Assembly (NCBI GenBank): GCA_023410575.1 | Contig: JAEYPP010000032.1 | Span: forward strand, 1 to 13,097 | DNA: 13,097 bases | Origin: Bacillota bacterium | GTDB taxonomy: Bacteria > Bacillota > Clostridia > Lachnospirales > Lachnospiraceae | Direction: 5' to 3' | Part shown: positions 1 to 6,795 of the stretch, piece after piece | Position numbering within the stretch: the first letter of the stretch is position 1 | How the letters are laid out: every line of letters begins with the position of its first letter | Program-made: the position numbers and the translations under genes | The notes under the pieces: model-generated | Told to the model about the DNA's origin: nothing | The model's database searches: none | The model's input: the letters and a program-made list of their open reading frames with translations, nothing else

Positions 1-1
1 A

Positions 2-52
2 AAAGGTTTGTATAAAATAGATGAAGAAACAGACTCGAGAATCATGAAATGA
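2..52 (+). CDS. Possible 3' end of an upstream gene (partial)
   Basis: Reading from base 2 gives 16 codons (KGLYKIDEETDSRIMK) and then TGA at 50-52. The other two plus frames stop within the first 20 bases. The composition looks like an ordinary hydrophilic protein C-terminus, but the stretch is too short to prove coding or to assign a family. The last codons fall inside the first hairpin of the cluster at 34-123. It may equally be non-coding. Confidence 0.3.
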   Translation, partial: KGLYKIDEETDSRIMK

Positions 53-123
53 TTCGAGAATTTTAGCGCCAAAATCGAAGATTTTGTGTGCATTGGCACA
101 AAGTGCCATAAACCGAAGGTTTG
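34..123 (+). repeat. Cluster of four short hairpins with 3-nt loops
   Basis: Four near back-to-back inverted repeats are visible. (1) GAATCAT-GAA-ATGATTC at 39-55, extended by CTC/GAG at 34-36 and 56-58 with a 2-nt bulge. (2) CAAAATC-GAA-GATTTTG at 70-86. (3) TGGCAC-AAA-GTGCCA at 94-108. (4) AAACC-GAA-GGTTT at 110-122. Three of the four loops are GAA. None is followed by a T-run, so they are not ordinary terminators. They lie between the possible end of an upstream gene and the terminator at 190-214. They could be a structured 3' UTR, a small RNA or a dispersed palindromic repeat; the sequence does not decide. Confidence 0.7.
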
Positions 124-189
124 TAAAGAAATAATATTTCAATGTGAAGTTTTGAGAGTATATAACAGGAAAATAATTTAACCGTGAAG

Positions 190-214
190 GACACTAGTGA
201 TAGTGTCTTTTTTT
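190..214 (+). terminator. Rho-independent terminator of the upstream transcript
   Basis: GACACTA (190-196), loop GTGA, TAGTGTC (201-207), followed directly by seven T at 208-214. This is a textbook intrinsic terminator on the plus strand. It would end whatever enters from the left edge, including the hairpin cluster, and isolates the chemoreceptor gene from upstream transcription. Confidence 0.88.
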
Positions 215-238
215 GTGTAATAAGAGAGTTCTCACTTC

Positions 239-294
239 TAAAAATTATGTTGAAAAATGTCGAAATATACTTGAGGCTCGGAGCATTTTATACT
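239..294 (+). promoter_or_regulatory. Candidate promoter elements before the chemoreceptor gene
   Basis: Two readings are possible. TAAA (239-242) and GTCGAAAT (259-266), 16 nt apart, resemble the flagellar/chemotaxis sigma-D consensus (TAAA, 15 nt, GCCGATAT; 6 of 8 in the second box), with spacing one base long. Alternatively TATACT (289-294) is a good sigma-A -10 box, but no good -35 lies at 16-18 nt (TTGAGG at 271-276 is only 12 nt away). Either start would leave a leader of about 40-70 nt before the SD at 325-335. Confidence 0.35.
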
Positions 295-340
295 AAACTA
301 GTAATGTAAGTAAGTCAATTTCTTAAGGAGAGGTGAACAC

Positions 341-2065
341 ATGGGGAATAGAAAAATTCACATGAGAAGCAGTAGTATTCGTATCAAATTTGCCACTGGA
401 ATTGTTGGTTGTGCTGTACTTGTAAGTTCAATGGTCGGTTTGTTTTCAATACGTAAGATGTCAGCTTATTTACTTGAAAAAAATCAAATCAAGACATTAG
501 AGGTTGCACAGATGGTAGCTGCTAATCTAGACGGTGATTTGTTAAAGCAATTGCAACCAGGAGATGAAGAGTCAGAAATCTATCAACAGTTGTTAAAGAA
601 AGAACAAAGTTTTTTAGTCGGAGAAGATATTCAATATATCTATACTATGGCGAAACAAGGTAATCAAGTTTATTTTCTTGTAGATGCTGATTCTGAGGAT
701 GGAGCAGCAATCGGAGAGGAATATGATACATATGATACAATCGAGCGAGCATTTCTTGGAGAAAGCGCAGTCGATGAAGAGGTAACAAGTGATGAGTGGG
801 GGAGCTATTATAGTGCTTTTGCTCCTGTTTATGATAGTGAAGGCGCCATTGCTGCAGTCGTTGGTGTTGATAGTTCAGTAGAAATTATTAATCAACAAGT
901 GAATTCCTTAATAAGATTGATTATAATTATCGTAGTTATTGGTGTAATTATCAGTATTTTTATAGCATTTATAATGACGAATATTCTAACAAAAAATATC
1001 AAAAAAATAAGCCAAAAGATGAATGATTTTGCAAAAAATCAAGGCGACTTGACGCAGAAAATCCAAATCAAAGCGAATGATGAGATTGGGAGAATATCTA
1101 CTAATTTGAATACGTTTATTGAAAATCTTCATTCGATTATGTGTAAGATACATGATAGTGAGAAATCTGTTTTTGAAGCCACCAGTGCTATTACTGAGAA
1201 TATTCGACAAGTAACAGATGATTTGCATAATGTTAGTGAAAACATGGATATTATGACAAAACAGAGAAGTTCAACAAGTGAATCCATTTATGGAATTAAA
1301 GAAGATACTCAGCAAAGTCATGAAATGGCGGAAACAATCGCAACAAATATGCAAGATAATGCAAAACGGGCGATTACAATAAGTGAGAAGGCAAGTGACA
1401 TACAAAAGAATGCAAAAATCTCTCATACTTCGGTAGAAAAAGCTGTAAAGGAAGCGGCTGAAGCGTTATCTGCACGGATTGAGGACGCCAAGAAAGTTGA
1501 GTTAATTCAAGAATTATCAGATAAAATAATAAGTATTTCAAGTAATACAAATCTACTTTCTTTAAATGCTAATATTGAAGCAGCAAGAGCTGGTGAGATG
1601 GGGAAAGGTTTTGCAGTTGTAGCTTCTGAGATTGGTAAATTAGCAGTTCAATCTGCAGATACAGCAAAAGAAATCAGTGAGGTAAATACACTAATTGTTT
1701 CTTTAGTACAGCAACTCTCAGATACTTCATATGATATGCTTCATATTGTAAAGGATAGGGTATTAGCTGATTATAAGGTATTTGAACAGACAGGTGAAAA
1801 TTATATGAAAGATGCTAATTACTTTAAAGAACAGATGCTAGTGGCTTCGAAAGAGGCAGAGCAATTGAAAGATAGCATGGAACATATTATAAAAGAAATG
1901 AAGAAAATCTCAGTTATAGTAGAAGAAGAAATGGTCAGCTTTGAAGAAGTGACAAATTCTATTGATAGCATTCATAAAAATATCAGTGAAATTGAAGTTA
2001 CGCTACTTGATAATAAGAGAATTACAAAAGAGTTAAATGATATGATTGGTATGTTTCAACTATAA
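341..2065 (+). CDS. Methyl-accepting chemotaxis protein (membrane chemoreceptor)
   Basis: Transmembrane chemoreceptor that would sense an extracellular ligand and control CheA/CheW signalling. Of 574 residues, TM1 is about 17-37, a Cache/PDC-like extracellular sensor about 38-189 (YIYTM near 99-103, YSAFAPVYD near 157-165, AVVGVD near 172-177), TM2 about 191-215, and HAMP about 213-266 with DEIG at 247-250. A long cytoplasmic coiled coil follows. The hairpin tip NLLSLNANIEAARAGE (404-419) followed by GKGFAVVASEIGKLA is the conserved CheA/CheW contact region and makes the family assignment firm. The Cache call is by pattern only. The start is ATG 341, preceded by AAGGAG (325-330) and AGGTG (331-335); Met8 is a less likely alternative. 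There is no C-terminal CheR-tethering pentapeptide. It appears monocistronic, with terminators on both sides. The ligand is unknown. Confidence 0.96.
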   Translation: MGNRKIHMRSSSIRIKFATGIVGCAVLVSSMVGLFSIRKMSAYLLEKNQIKTLEVAQMVAANLDGDLLKQLQPGDEESEIYQQLLKKEQSFLVGEDIQYIYTMAKQGNQVYFLVDADSEDGAAIGEEYDTYDTIERAFLGESAVDEEVTSDEWGSYYSAFAPVYDSEGAIAAVVGVDSSVEIINQQVNSLIRLIIIIVVIGVIISIFIAFIMTNILTKNIKKISQKMNDFAKNQGDLTQKIQIKANDEIGRISTNLNTFIENLHSIMCKIHDSEKSVFEATSAITENIRQVTDDLHNVSENMDIMTKQRSSTSESIYGIKEDTQQSHEMAETIATNMQDNAKRAITISEKASDIQKNAKISHTSVEKAVKEAAEALSARIEDAKKVELIQELSDKIISISSNTNLLSLNANIEAARAGEMGKGFAVVASEIGKLAVQSADTAKEISEVNTLIVSLVQQLSDTSYDMLHIVKDRVLADYKVFEQTGENYMKDANYFKEQMLVASKEAEQLKDSMEHIIKEMKKISVIVEEEMVSFEEVTNSIDSIHKNISEIEVTLLDNKRITKELNDMIGMFQL

Positions 2066-2091
2066 ATGAGGAGATTTGCGCGGATTGTGTC

Positions 2092-2193
2092 ATGGTTGTT
2101 ACAAAATCTTTTTTGATGGCGGATGCTATGATACACTCATCAAAAAGATGATACACTCATCAAAAAGATGATAATGTGCAACAACCATTTTTT
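2092..2193 (+). terminator. Long-stem terminator after the chemoreceptor gene
   Basis: Outer arms ATGGTTGTT (2092-2100) and AACAACCAT (2180-2188) pair perfectly, and T-rich sequence follows (2188-2193, then CTTT). An inner arm on the left, ATC-T6-GATG (2106-2118), can pair with CATCAAAAAGAT, which is present twice on the right (2138-2149 and 2158-2169) because of a 20-bp tandem duplication. Position and T-run support a terminator for the chemoreceptor transcript, although the loop is unusually long. Confidence 0.7.
2128..2173. repeat. 20-bp tandem duplication with partial third copy
   Basis: ATGATACACTCATCAAAAAG occurs at 2128-2147 and again, identical, at 2148-2167, followed by the first six bases of a third copy (ATGATA, 2168-2173). 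It lies wholly inside the terminator hairpin at 2092-2193 and duplicates part of the right inner arm. Perfect identity suggests a recent slippage or duplication event. Confidence 0.95.
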
Positions 2194-2200
2194 CTTTAAC

Positions 2201-2264
2201 AGGATTTTACAATCGCTTCATATGGTGTTAGGATTTTACAGCAGCTCTTTTAAGGAGCTGCTGT
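2201..2264. repeat. Two direct 11-bp repeats and a perfect hairpin
   Basis: AGGATTTTACA occurs at 2201-2211 and 2230-2240, 29 bp apart. The second copy runs into a perfect inverted repeat, ACAGCAGCTC (2238-2247) and GAGCTGCTGT (2255-2264), which can extend by a T-G and a T-A pair to a UUA triloop. The sequence after the hairpin is TTACTATG rather than a T-run, so it is not a convincing terminator. It lies between the chemoreceptor terminator and the promoter of the lipoprotein gene and may be regulatory. Confidence 0.6.
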
Positions 2265-2334
2265 TACTATGTAGAAATGCAGGATGACCGAAGTATAAAT
2301 TACCAAACAAAAGTTTTACAAAATATATAAAAAT

Positions 2335-2366
2335 TTTTGAGATTCTTTTGAGATTTGTTTTATAAT
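2335..2366 (+). promoter_or_regulatory. Promoter of the SBP lipoprotein gene
   Basis: TTGAGA (2337-2342) and consensus TATAAT (2361-2366) are separated by 18 nt, giving a good sigma-A-type promoter with a start near 2373. The motif TTTTGAGATT occurs twice in the -35/spacer region (2335-2344 and 2346-2355), 11 bp apart or about one helical turn. This could be a regulator site, or chance in AT-rich DNA. Confidence 0.65.
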
Positions 2367-2386
2367 CTTGTGATAGAGCTTTTAAC

Positions 2387-2418
2387 AAAGGAGTAAAATT
2401 TTTATGATAGGAGAGTAG
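2387..2418 (+). CDS. Four-codon mini-ORF (MIGE) with its own SD
   Basis: AAAGGAG (2387-2393) sits 10 nt before ATG at 2404, which opens ATG-ATA-GGA-GAG-TAG (2404-2418). Its last codons, GGA GAG, form the SD of the following lipoprotein gene (start 2425). This could be a leader peptide that couples translation, or simply a duplicated SD with a chance ATG. Confidence 0.3.
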
Positions 2419-2424
2419 AAAACT

Positions 2425-4725
2425 ATGCAGAAAAAAGTTGTAATATGGATATGTGTTTTGTCATTAATTGCAACGTTAACGGGATGTAACAAAAGTAACA
2501 ATAAGGAAGAAAATGTAATTGGAGAAGTAAAAGGAAATTATGTAGAACATGTGGCAATAAGACCTGAGATTGTATCAGGAGAACTACGGTTCGCAGTCAC
2601 AACCAATACCAAGAACCAGATTGAGTACTATACAATACAATTTACGGATGATTCCTCAGAAACGATGGTAAATTGTTATACCCAAGTTGATAAAAGTTAT
2701 CAAAAATCATCTGTTGGTTGGATAGAAAATGCAGTTCATGATTATAATTTCTTTCCGATGGAATTTTGTCATGGTGAGGATGGCAATGATTATGTCCTTG
2801 GTTTTAAAACAGATCATAATCCATCAAGTGATTCGACCGAAGAAAACAGAATTTCTTATATCATAATAAAAAAGACAGATGATGAAAAAGAGTATCTGGA
2901 TGTTACCCCTTCGTACTGGAGTGAGGCAACAAATAGTATGGAAGGGATTAATGGATTACAGATTGGGGATATTCAGATAACGAAAGATCAGGTATTGTGT
3001 TATAAGATTAATTATGAAGAAGAACTAGTATTTTATGATTTAGTAAGGAATAAAGAAGTCCATTATGGCGATTATGAAACAATTCAGAATTATGTAATTA
3101 AGGAAAATACTTTATATTATATACCAAAAGATGCAGCTGAAATTCATATACAGCCATTAGGTCAGGGGCAAGGCAAAAAAGTCGAATTAGAGTCCATTGC
3201 AGAAAAAGAGATATTACAGGTTTCTTTGGATGGTAGTTTGATTCTATTAGACAATAAAGGAATTCACGAGTTAAAGAATGGTGGAACCATGTGGGAAACA
3301 ATTGTAGATGGGGAACAAGGTAGTATGTCCGTTCCTAGTTATGACGCAGCTACTTTCTTAGTTTTACCAGGTACGTATAAAACCTATTATGTTCTATATA
3401 ATAGTAAGGTCGCTGATAAAGAAGAGTTATTTGCAGAGTATACTTGCGATGAGAATGGAACCAATGAATATGTTGCACCAGATAATCCCACGGAACAGCC
3501 AAAGAAGAAACTTACGATTTATTCTATGTGGGATAGTACAACGATTCGACAAGCAATTTCACAATATTCAAAAACTCACCCTGAGATTAGTTTTGATTAC
3601 GTAGTGGCAAAGACCGAAGACAGTGATGCTACTCAATCAGATTTGATTCGCACCTTGAATACTGATATCCTTGCTGGCAATGGAGCTGATATCTTTTTGT
3701 TGGATAGTCTACCATTATCCTCCTATATTCAAAAGGGAATTTTAATGGATATGAGTGATATCTTTTCGAAACCAATACAAGATAAGACTTTACTTAATAA
3801 TATCGCTAATAGTTATATAACAGATGGAAAGATTTATTGTATGCCAACAAGAATTTATATGCCAATCTATGTTATGAGCAAAGATCTCACGAATTATAAT
3901 AAAGCAGTGGAAGATTTAGCTACTTATTGCAAGAGCAGTGATAAGAAGTTAATGGAAGAACTTTCGTATCGATTACTGGTTCAGATGTTTCTGTATACCT
4001 ATTCGAATGAAATATTTACGGAAGATGGATTAATTAAAAAAGATAATCTTCTATCTTTTTTAACTAGTATGGATGCAATTTCAAAACAGATTGGAGCCAA
4101 AAAGGAAGGAGATTATGGAACTAATTCAGGCGATTCTGGCATCAAGGGTGCGAATGATCGAATGAGTGAAATCCTTTGTGGTGCAGCCTATTGTATCTTA
4201 CTTGACGATACGGATTGCTCGGTCACCTTTATTGGAGATATTCCAGATTTATCTCTTGCAAATTATTGTTCCAAAGGTTTGTATGCTCCAATGAATGAGT
4301 CATTTGTACCAAATGGAATGATAGGAATTAATAAAATGACAGAACAACCGGAATTAGCCAAAGATTTTGTATCCTATTTATTTAGCGAGGAGATGCAGTC
4401 TCTACATCTGAATGACGGATTTCCAGTCAATGAAAAGGCACTGAGTTCTTGGATGAATACACCTGAATATGATGATTCTATTTGTAGTTTTAAGGCACAA
4501 AATTCTGAAGGAAAAGAAATGGAGGCTACATATGGACCAATAACAGTCGAGGAAAAACAAAAGGCAGCCAATATGCTAAAGACATTAACTCGTCCAGTTT
4601 ACACTGATTTTATTACTATGGATATGATCTTAACGGGAGCGGAAGAGTATTTGGCAGGCGAGAAAAGTTTGGATGAGGCAGTATCTCAGATTAATGAGAA
4701 AGTTAATCTTTACTTAGGGGAATAA
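2425..4725 (+). CDS. Lipoprotein with C-terminal ABC-type solute-binding domain
   Basis: Surface-anchored lipoprotein of 766 residues. Lys3-Lys4, a hydrophobic stretch and lipobox LTGC with Cys21 show a type II signal peptide. Residues about 40-350 are a large region rich in short beta-type segments that I cannot assign and which may be propeller-like. After a Pro-rich linker (about 351-359), residues about 360-766 resemble extracellular solute-binding protein family 1: KKKLTIYSMW at 360-369, LAGNGADIFLLD at 416-427, and a late hinge/helix region with NGMIGINKM and FVSYLFSEEMQ. Known relatives bind sugars or peptides for ABC importers, but no permease or ATPase is nearby, so this is an orphan. 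The start is ATG 2425 with AGGAGAG about 8-11 nt upstream. At 766 residues it is much longer than a usual SBP (about 400-450). Ligand unknown. Confidence 0.88.
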   Translation: MQKKVVIWICVLSLIATLTGCNKSNNKEENVIGEVKGNYVEHVAIRPEIVSGELRFAVTTNTKNQIEYYTIQFTDDSSETMVNCYTQVDKSYQKSSVGWIENAVHDYNFFPMEFCHGEDGNDYVLGFKTDHNPSSDSTEENRISYIIIKKTDDEKEYLDVTPSYWSEATNSMEGINGLQIGDIQITKDQVLCYKINYEEELVFYDLVRNKEVHYGDYETIQNYVIKENTLYYIPKDAAEIHIQPLGQGQGKKVELESIAEKEILQVSLDGSLILLDNKGIHELKNGGTMWETIVDGEQGSMSVPSYDAATFLVLPGTYKTYYVLYNSKVADKEELFAEYTCDENGTNEYVAPDNPTEQPKKKLTIYSMWDSTTIRQAISQYSKTHPEISFDYVVAKTEDSDATQSDLIRTLNTDILAGNGADIFLLDSLPLSSYIQKGILMDMSDIFSKPIQDKTLLNNIANSYITDGKIYCMPTRIYMPIYVMSKDLTNYNKAVEDLATYCKSSDKKLMEELSYRLLVQMFLYTYSNEIFTEDGLIKKDNLLSFLTSMDAISKQIGAKKEGDYGTNSGDSGIKGANDRMSEILCGAAYCILLDDTDCSVTFIGDIPDLSLANYCSKGLYAPMNESFVPNGMIGINKMTEQPELAKDFVSYLFSEEMQSLHLNDGFPVNEKALSSWMNTPEYDDSICSFKAQNSEGKEMEATYGPITVEEKQKAANMLKTLTRPVYTDFITMDMILTGAEEYLAGEKSLDEAVSQINEKVNLYLGE

Positions 4726-4746
4726 GGTGAATAAAATCTATAGAGT

Positions 4747-4820
4747 ATGTGCAAAGTAAATTTCATTTTTAAGATTAGACAAATTATGTTTGAGTTGATT
4801 TACTTTGCACATGTTTTTTT
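4747..4820 (+). terminator. Strong terminator between convergent genes
   Basis: ATGTGCAAAGTAAAT (4747-4761) and its exact complement ATTTACTTTGCACAT (4798-4812) form a perfect 15-bp stem with a 36-nt loop, followed by GTTTTTTT (4813-4820). It ends the lipoprotein transcript. The T-run touches the stop codon of the convergent minus-strand phosphoesterase gene. On the minus strand the sequence past the stem is less T-rich, so termination there is probably weaker. Confidence 0.85.
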
Positions 4821-5728
4821 CATACTTGAGGAGTTGCTATTTTAAAATAATCAGATAGCAACATTGGTCCTTCTAATATTTCTCGATTAACATAAAGTGT
4901 ACGATCTGGTTTGGTTGCTACAGCCCATTTCACTAATGCTATAGATCCACTATAAATCTCTATTGCCGTTATACAACGAGGGTGTACACTACTACCATCA
5001 TTAAAATAAAGAGGATCGCCTAATGCTGGCAATACAGGTCGGTGAGTATGACCGCAGATAATCATCTGATTATGCTTTTTCGACCAGTGTACCAACTTTT
5101 TCTCAATGCAATTCTTTTTCTTATAGTTTTTCGATGCACTGGTTGGGTCCTTAATACCTAAAAGTTCTAAAGGTCTCCAGAGATATCGTACTAAGAATCT
5201 GGCAAGTCTCCAAAGGTTGTAATTTAAGAAGTCTACCTGGTGGCCATGAGTAAGAAATATTCTTTGGTCACTATTAACATAATGTAAGATTAATCCCTCT
5301 GTAATTTCAATTCCTGGAAATAAAGCAATTCGTGAATTAGAACTATCACAATAAAATGAATGGCATTTTGTTTCGACGTATTTAAGATCTCTTTTTACAA
5401 TATCATGGTTACCATACATCATATATAATCGACCATCCCTGTAGAATAAGGACATCAGCCAAAAGACATCACTGTGGTTACTGATAATATCATCAATGGA
5501 TCTGTTTTCCCATAATTCATCGCCATCTCCAATTTCACAATACGTATAGCAATTTTCATAGTAATATTTGAGTGCTGCAAAGAATAAATGTTGGTTACTT
5601 GAAAAGTTATCTCCCCAACTGCCATTTCCCCTATGACAATCGCTCATAATGACTAAGCGAGAATTATCATCAAAGTCGATAGATTTGGAGGATGCAAATA
5701 CACGAGAAAGACGTTTGGATGCAGACAT
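4820..5728 (-). CDS. Calcineurin-like metallophosphoesterase, LpxH-like fold group
   Basis: Two-metal phosphoesterase of 302 residues with every signature of the superfamily in order: SDCH (Asp30, His32), GDGD (67-70), YGNHD (105-109), LTHGH (159-163) and CGHTH (225-229). A basic helical insert of about 60 residues lies between the last two motifs (about 165-222, LWRLARFLVRYLWRP), as in UDP-2,3-diacylglucosamine hydrolase-like enzymes (COG2908). A Gram-positive cell has no lipid A, so the substrate is likely another phosphodiester or pyrophosphate; this is inference. There is no signal peptide, so it is cytoplasmic, perhaps membrane-associated through the helical insert. The start is ATG at 5728-5726 with AAAGGA 10 nt upstream, inside the 20-nt gap after the DUF4474-like gene, so the two form an operon. 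Confidence 0.93.
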   Translation of the reverse strand: MSASKRLSRVFASSKSIDFDDNSRLVIMSDCHRGNGSWGDNFSSNQHLFFAALKYYYENCYTYCEIGDGDELWENRSIDDIISNHSDVFWLMSLFYRDGRLYMMYGNHDIVKRDLKYVETKCHSFYCDSSNSRIALFPGIEITEGLILHYVNSDQRIFLTHGHQVDFLNYNLWRLARFLVRYLWRPLELLGIKDPTSASKNYKKKNCIEKKLVHWSKKHNQMIICGHTHRPVLPALGDPLYFNDGSSVHPRCITAIEIYSGSIALVKWAVATKPDRTLYVNREILEGPMLLSDYFKIATPQV

Positions 5729-5748
5729 TTACTTCACATCCTTTCCGG

Positions 5749-6762
5749 TTAATTCTTGTTAAGATAATTATTTATTGTATCGTAAGCTTCAAATGTAGCC
5801 TTTGGTTTACCAATGTTTAGGATTTTTGTATAAAGTTCTGGTGCTTCCCTACGTATGACATTCAGTTTATCTACTGAATTCGTATATTCTTTCGTTAATG
5901 TTTGGTACGATTCACATAAAGATTTATTATTCTGTTGCATTAAATAGTCTAAGACAGCATTTCTGGTTAGTGGTTGATTGGAATGAGGCTTATTAAAAAG
6001 AATTATAATTAGATTCCCATTTACAGCATATTCATCCTCTTTATAACCAACTTCCTGCAACGCTAATATAAAAGCTTTAACCATTTCTTCGTCATACAAT
6101 TCTAAAACAATCTCCATTGACAATTCAGAAGGATCTGAAAATTCGCCCAACTTAAAACCTGTTAGCCACCAATGGAATCCATTCCTAGAAAAAATGTCTT
6201 CTCCATTTTTCCTTAAGACAAAGTACATATTAATACGATCTTCATCTTTGACACAGTAGTAGAAGGTCCCGTTGAATACATCAGGGATATTCAAATCAAT
6301 CCCGGTAGTATAATAAATTCCAACCTCCCCTCCAGTATTCATTCCATATTGTCCTTTCCAAAATTCTATGAGCCACCTTTTGCCATTATACTCAAATGTG
6401 ATAGGTTCACAATCTATTATCATGCTTAATACGGCGGCTGCTTCGTCGTACAGCCTACAATATCCCATTTCCCGCTGCCAGGGATACATGATGGAATAAA
6501 AGATATCTTGATCTGATTCATATGCAAATCCATAGGGTTCGATCGTATCATTAAGCTCTTCAATTACTTTGGGACTATAAATAGGCTTCGTAACGGATGG
6601 GGCATTTATTTGTTCTCTCTTTTTTTTCTTCTTTTTCTTATGCGACCGCAGAAGTAAGGACAAGCCTAAAAGAAGGAAAATGGTGATAATAACTATTAGT
6701 ACAATCATTGGTACTGGTAAAGGATTTATTAGGGCTGCAATTATATTGATATCAAAAAACAT
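5749..6762 (-). CDS. DUF4474-like membrane-anchored protein of unknown function
   Basis: Protein of 337 residues. One N-terminal membrane helix (about 17-38, VPMIVLIVIITIFLLLGLSLLL) is followed by a run of seven lysines (42-48), which predicts a cytoplasmic C-terminal domain. That domain (about 60-337) has WQREMGYCRLYDEAAAVLSM, CEPITFEYNGKRWLIEFWKG and QYGMNTGGEVGIYYT, which I recognise from memory as the clostridial DUF4474 family; the match needs confirmation. The reading frame is open further upstream to 6912, but ATG 6762-6760 is preceded by AAAGGAG (6777-6771) at 8 nt, and the upstream extension looks non-coding, so this start is chosen. It is first in a two-gene operon with the phosphoesterase 20 nt downstream. 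An A8 run (8 T on the plus strand at about 6620-6627) in the lysine stretch contains an A-AAA-AAG heptamer in frame. Confidence 0.85.
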   Translation of the reverse strand: MFFDINIIAALINPLPVPMIVLIVIITIFLLLGLSLLLRSHKKKKKKKREQINAPSVTKPIYSPKVIEELNDTIEPYGFAYESDQDIFYSIMYPWQREMGYCRLYDEAAAVLSMIIDCEPITFEYNGKRWLIEFWKGQYGMNTGGEVGIYYTTGIDLNIPDVFNGTFYYCVKDEDRINMYFVLRKNGEDIFSRNGFHWWLTGFKLGEFSDPSELSMEIVLELYDEEMVKAFILALQEVGYKEDEYAVNGNLIIILFNKPHSNQPLTRNAVLDYLMQQNNKSLCESYQTLTKEYTNSVDKLNVIRREAPELYTKILNIGKPKATFEAYDTINNYLNKN

Positions 6763-6781
6763 TGAAATTACTCCTTTCATA

Positions 6782-6795
6782 ATGGTATATACCAT
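6782..6795. promoter_or_regulatory. Perfect 14-bp palindrome, possible operator
   Basis: ATGGTATATACCAT reads the same on both strands and lies 4 nt upstream of the SD of the DUF4474-like gene. On the minus strand its centre, TATATA, could be a -10 box, with a weak -35 (TTGTAC, 16 nt away), so a bound protein would block transcription. A loop-less palindrome of this kind suits a dimeric repressor better than an RNA hairpin. The palindrome is seen directly; operator function is inference. Confidence 0.4.

Noticed and set aside
94..108. TTGGCAC followed by GC resembles a sigma-54 (-24/-12) promoter
   Set aside because: The GG to GC distance is wrong (8 nt instead of 10), the right half is explained as the hairpin arm GTGCCA, and no sigma-54-type activator is nearby.
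986..1228. Open frame on the minus strand inside the chemoreceptor gene
   Set aside because: It lies wholly within a confidently assigned gene, has no SD, and its composition is that of an antisense shadow.
2128..2173. CRISPR-like repeats
   Set aside because: The copies are directly adjacent with no spacers and lie in a terminator; this is a simple tandem duplication.
4820..5728. True lipid A pathway enzyme LpxH
   Set aside because: Only the fold group and helical insert agree; the SD sequences, 16S leader and lipoproteins point to a Gram-positive cell, which would not make lipid A.
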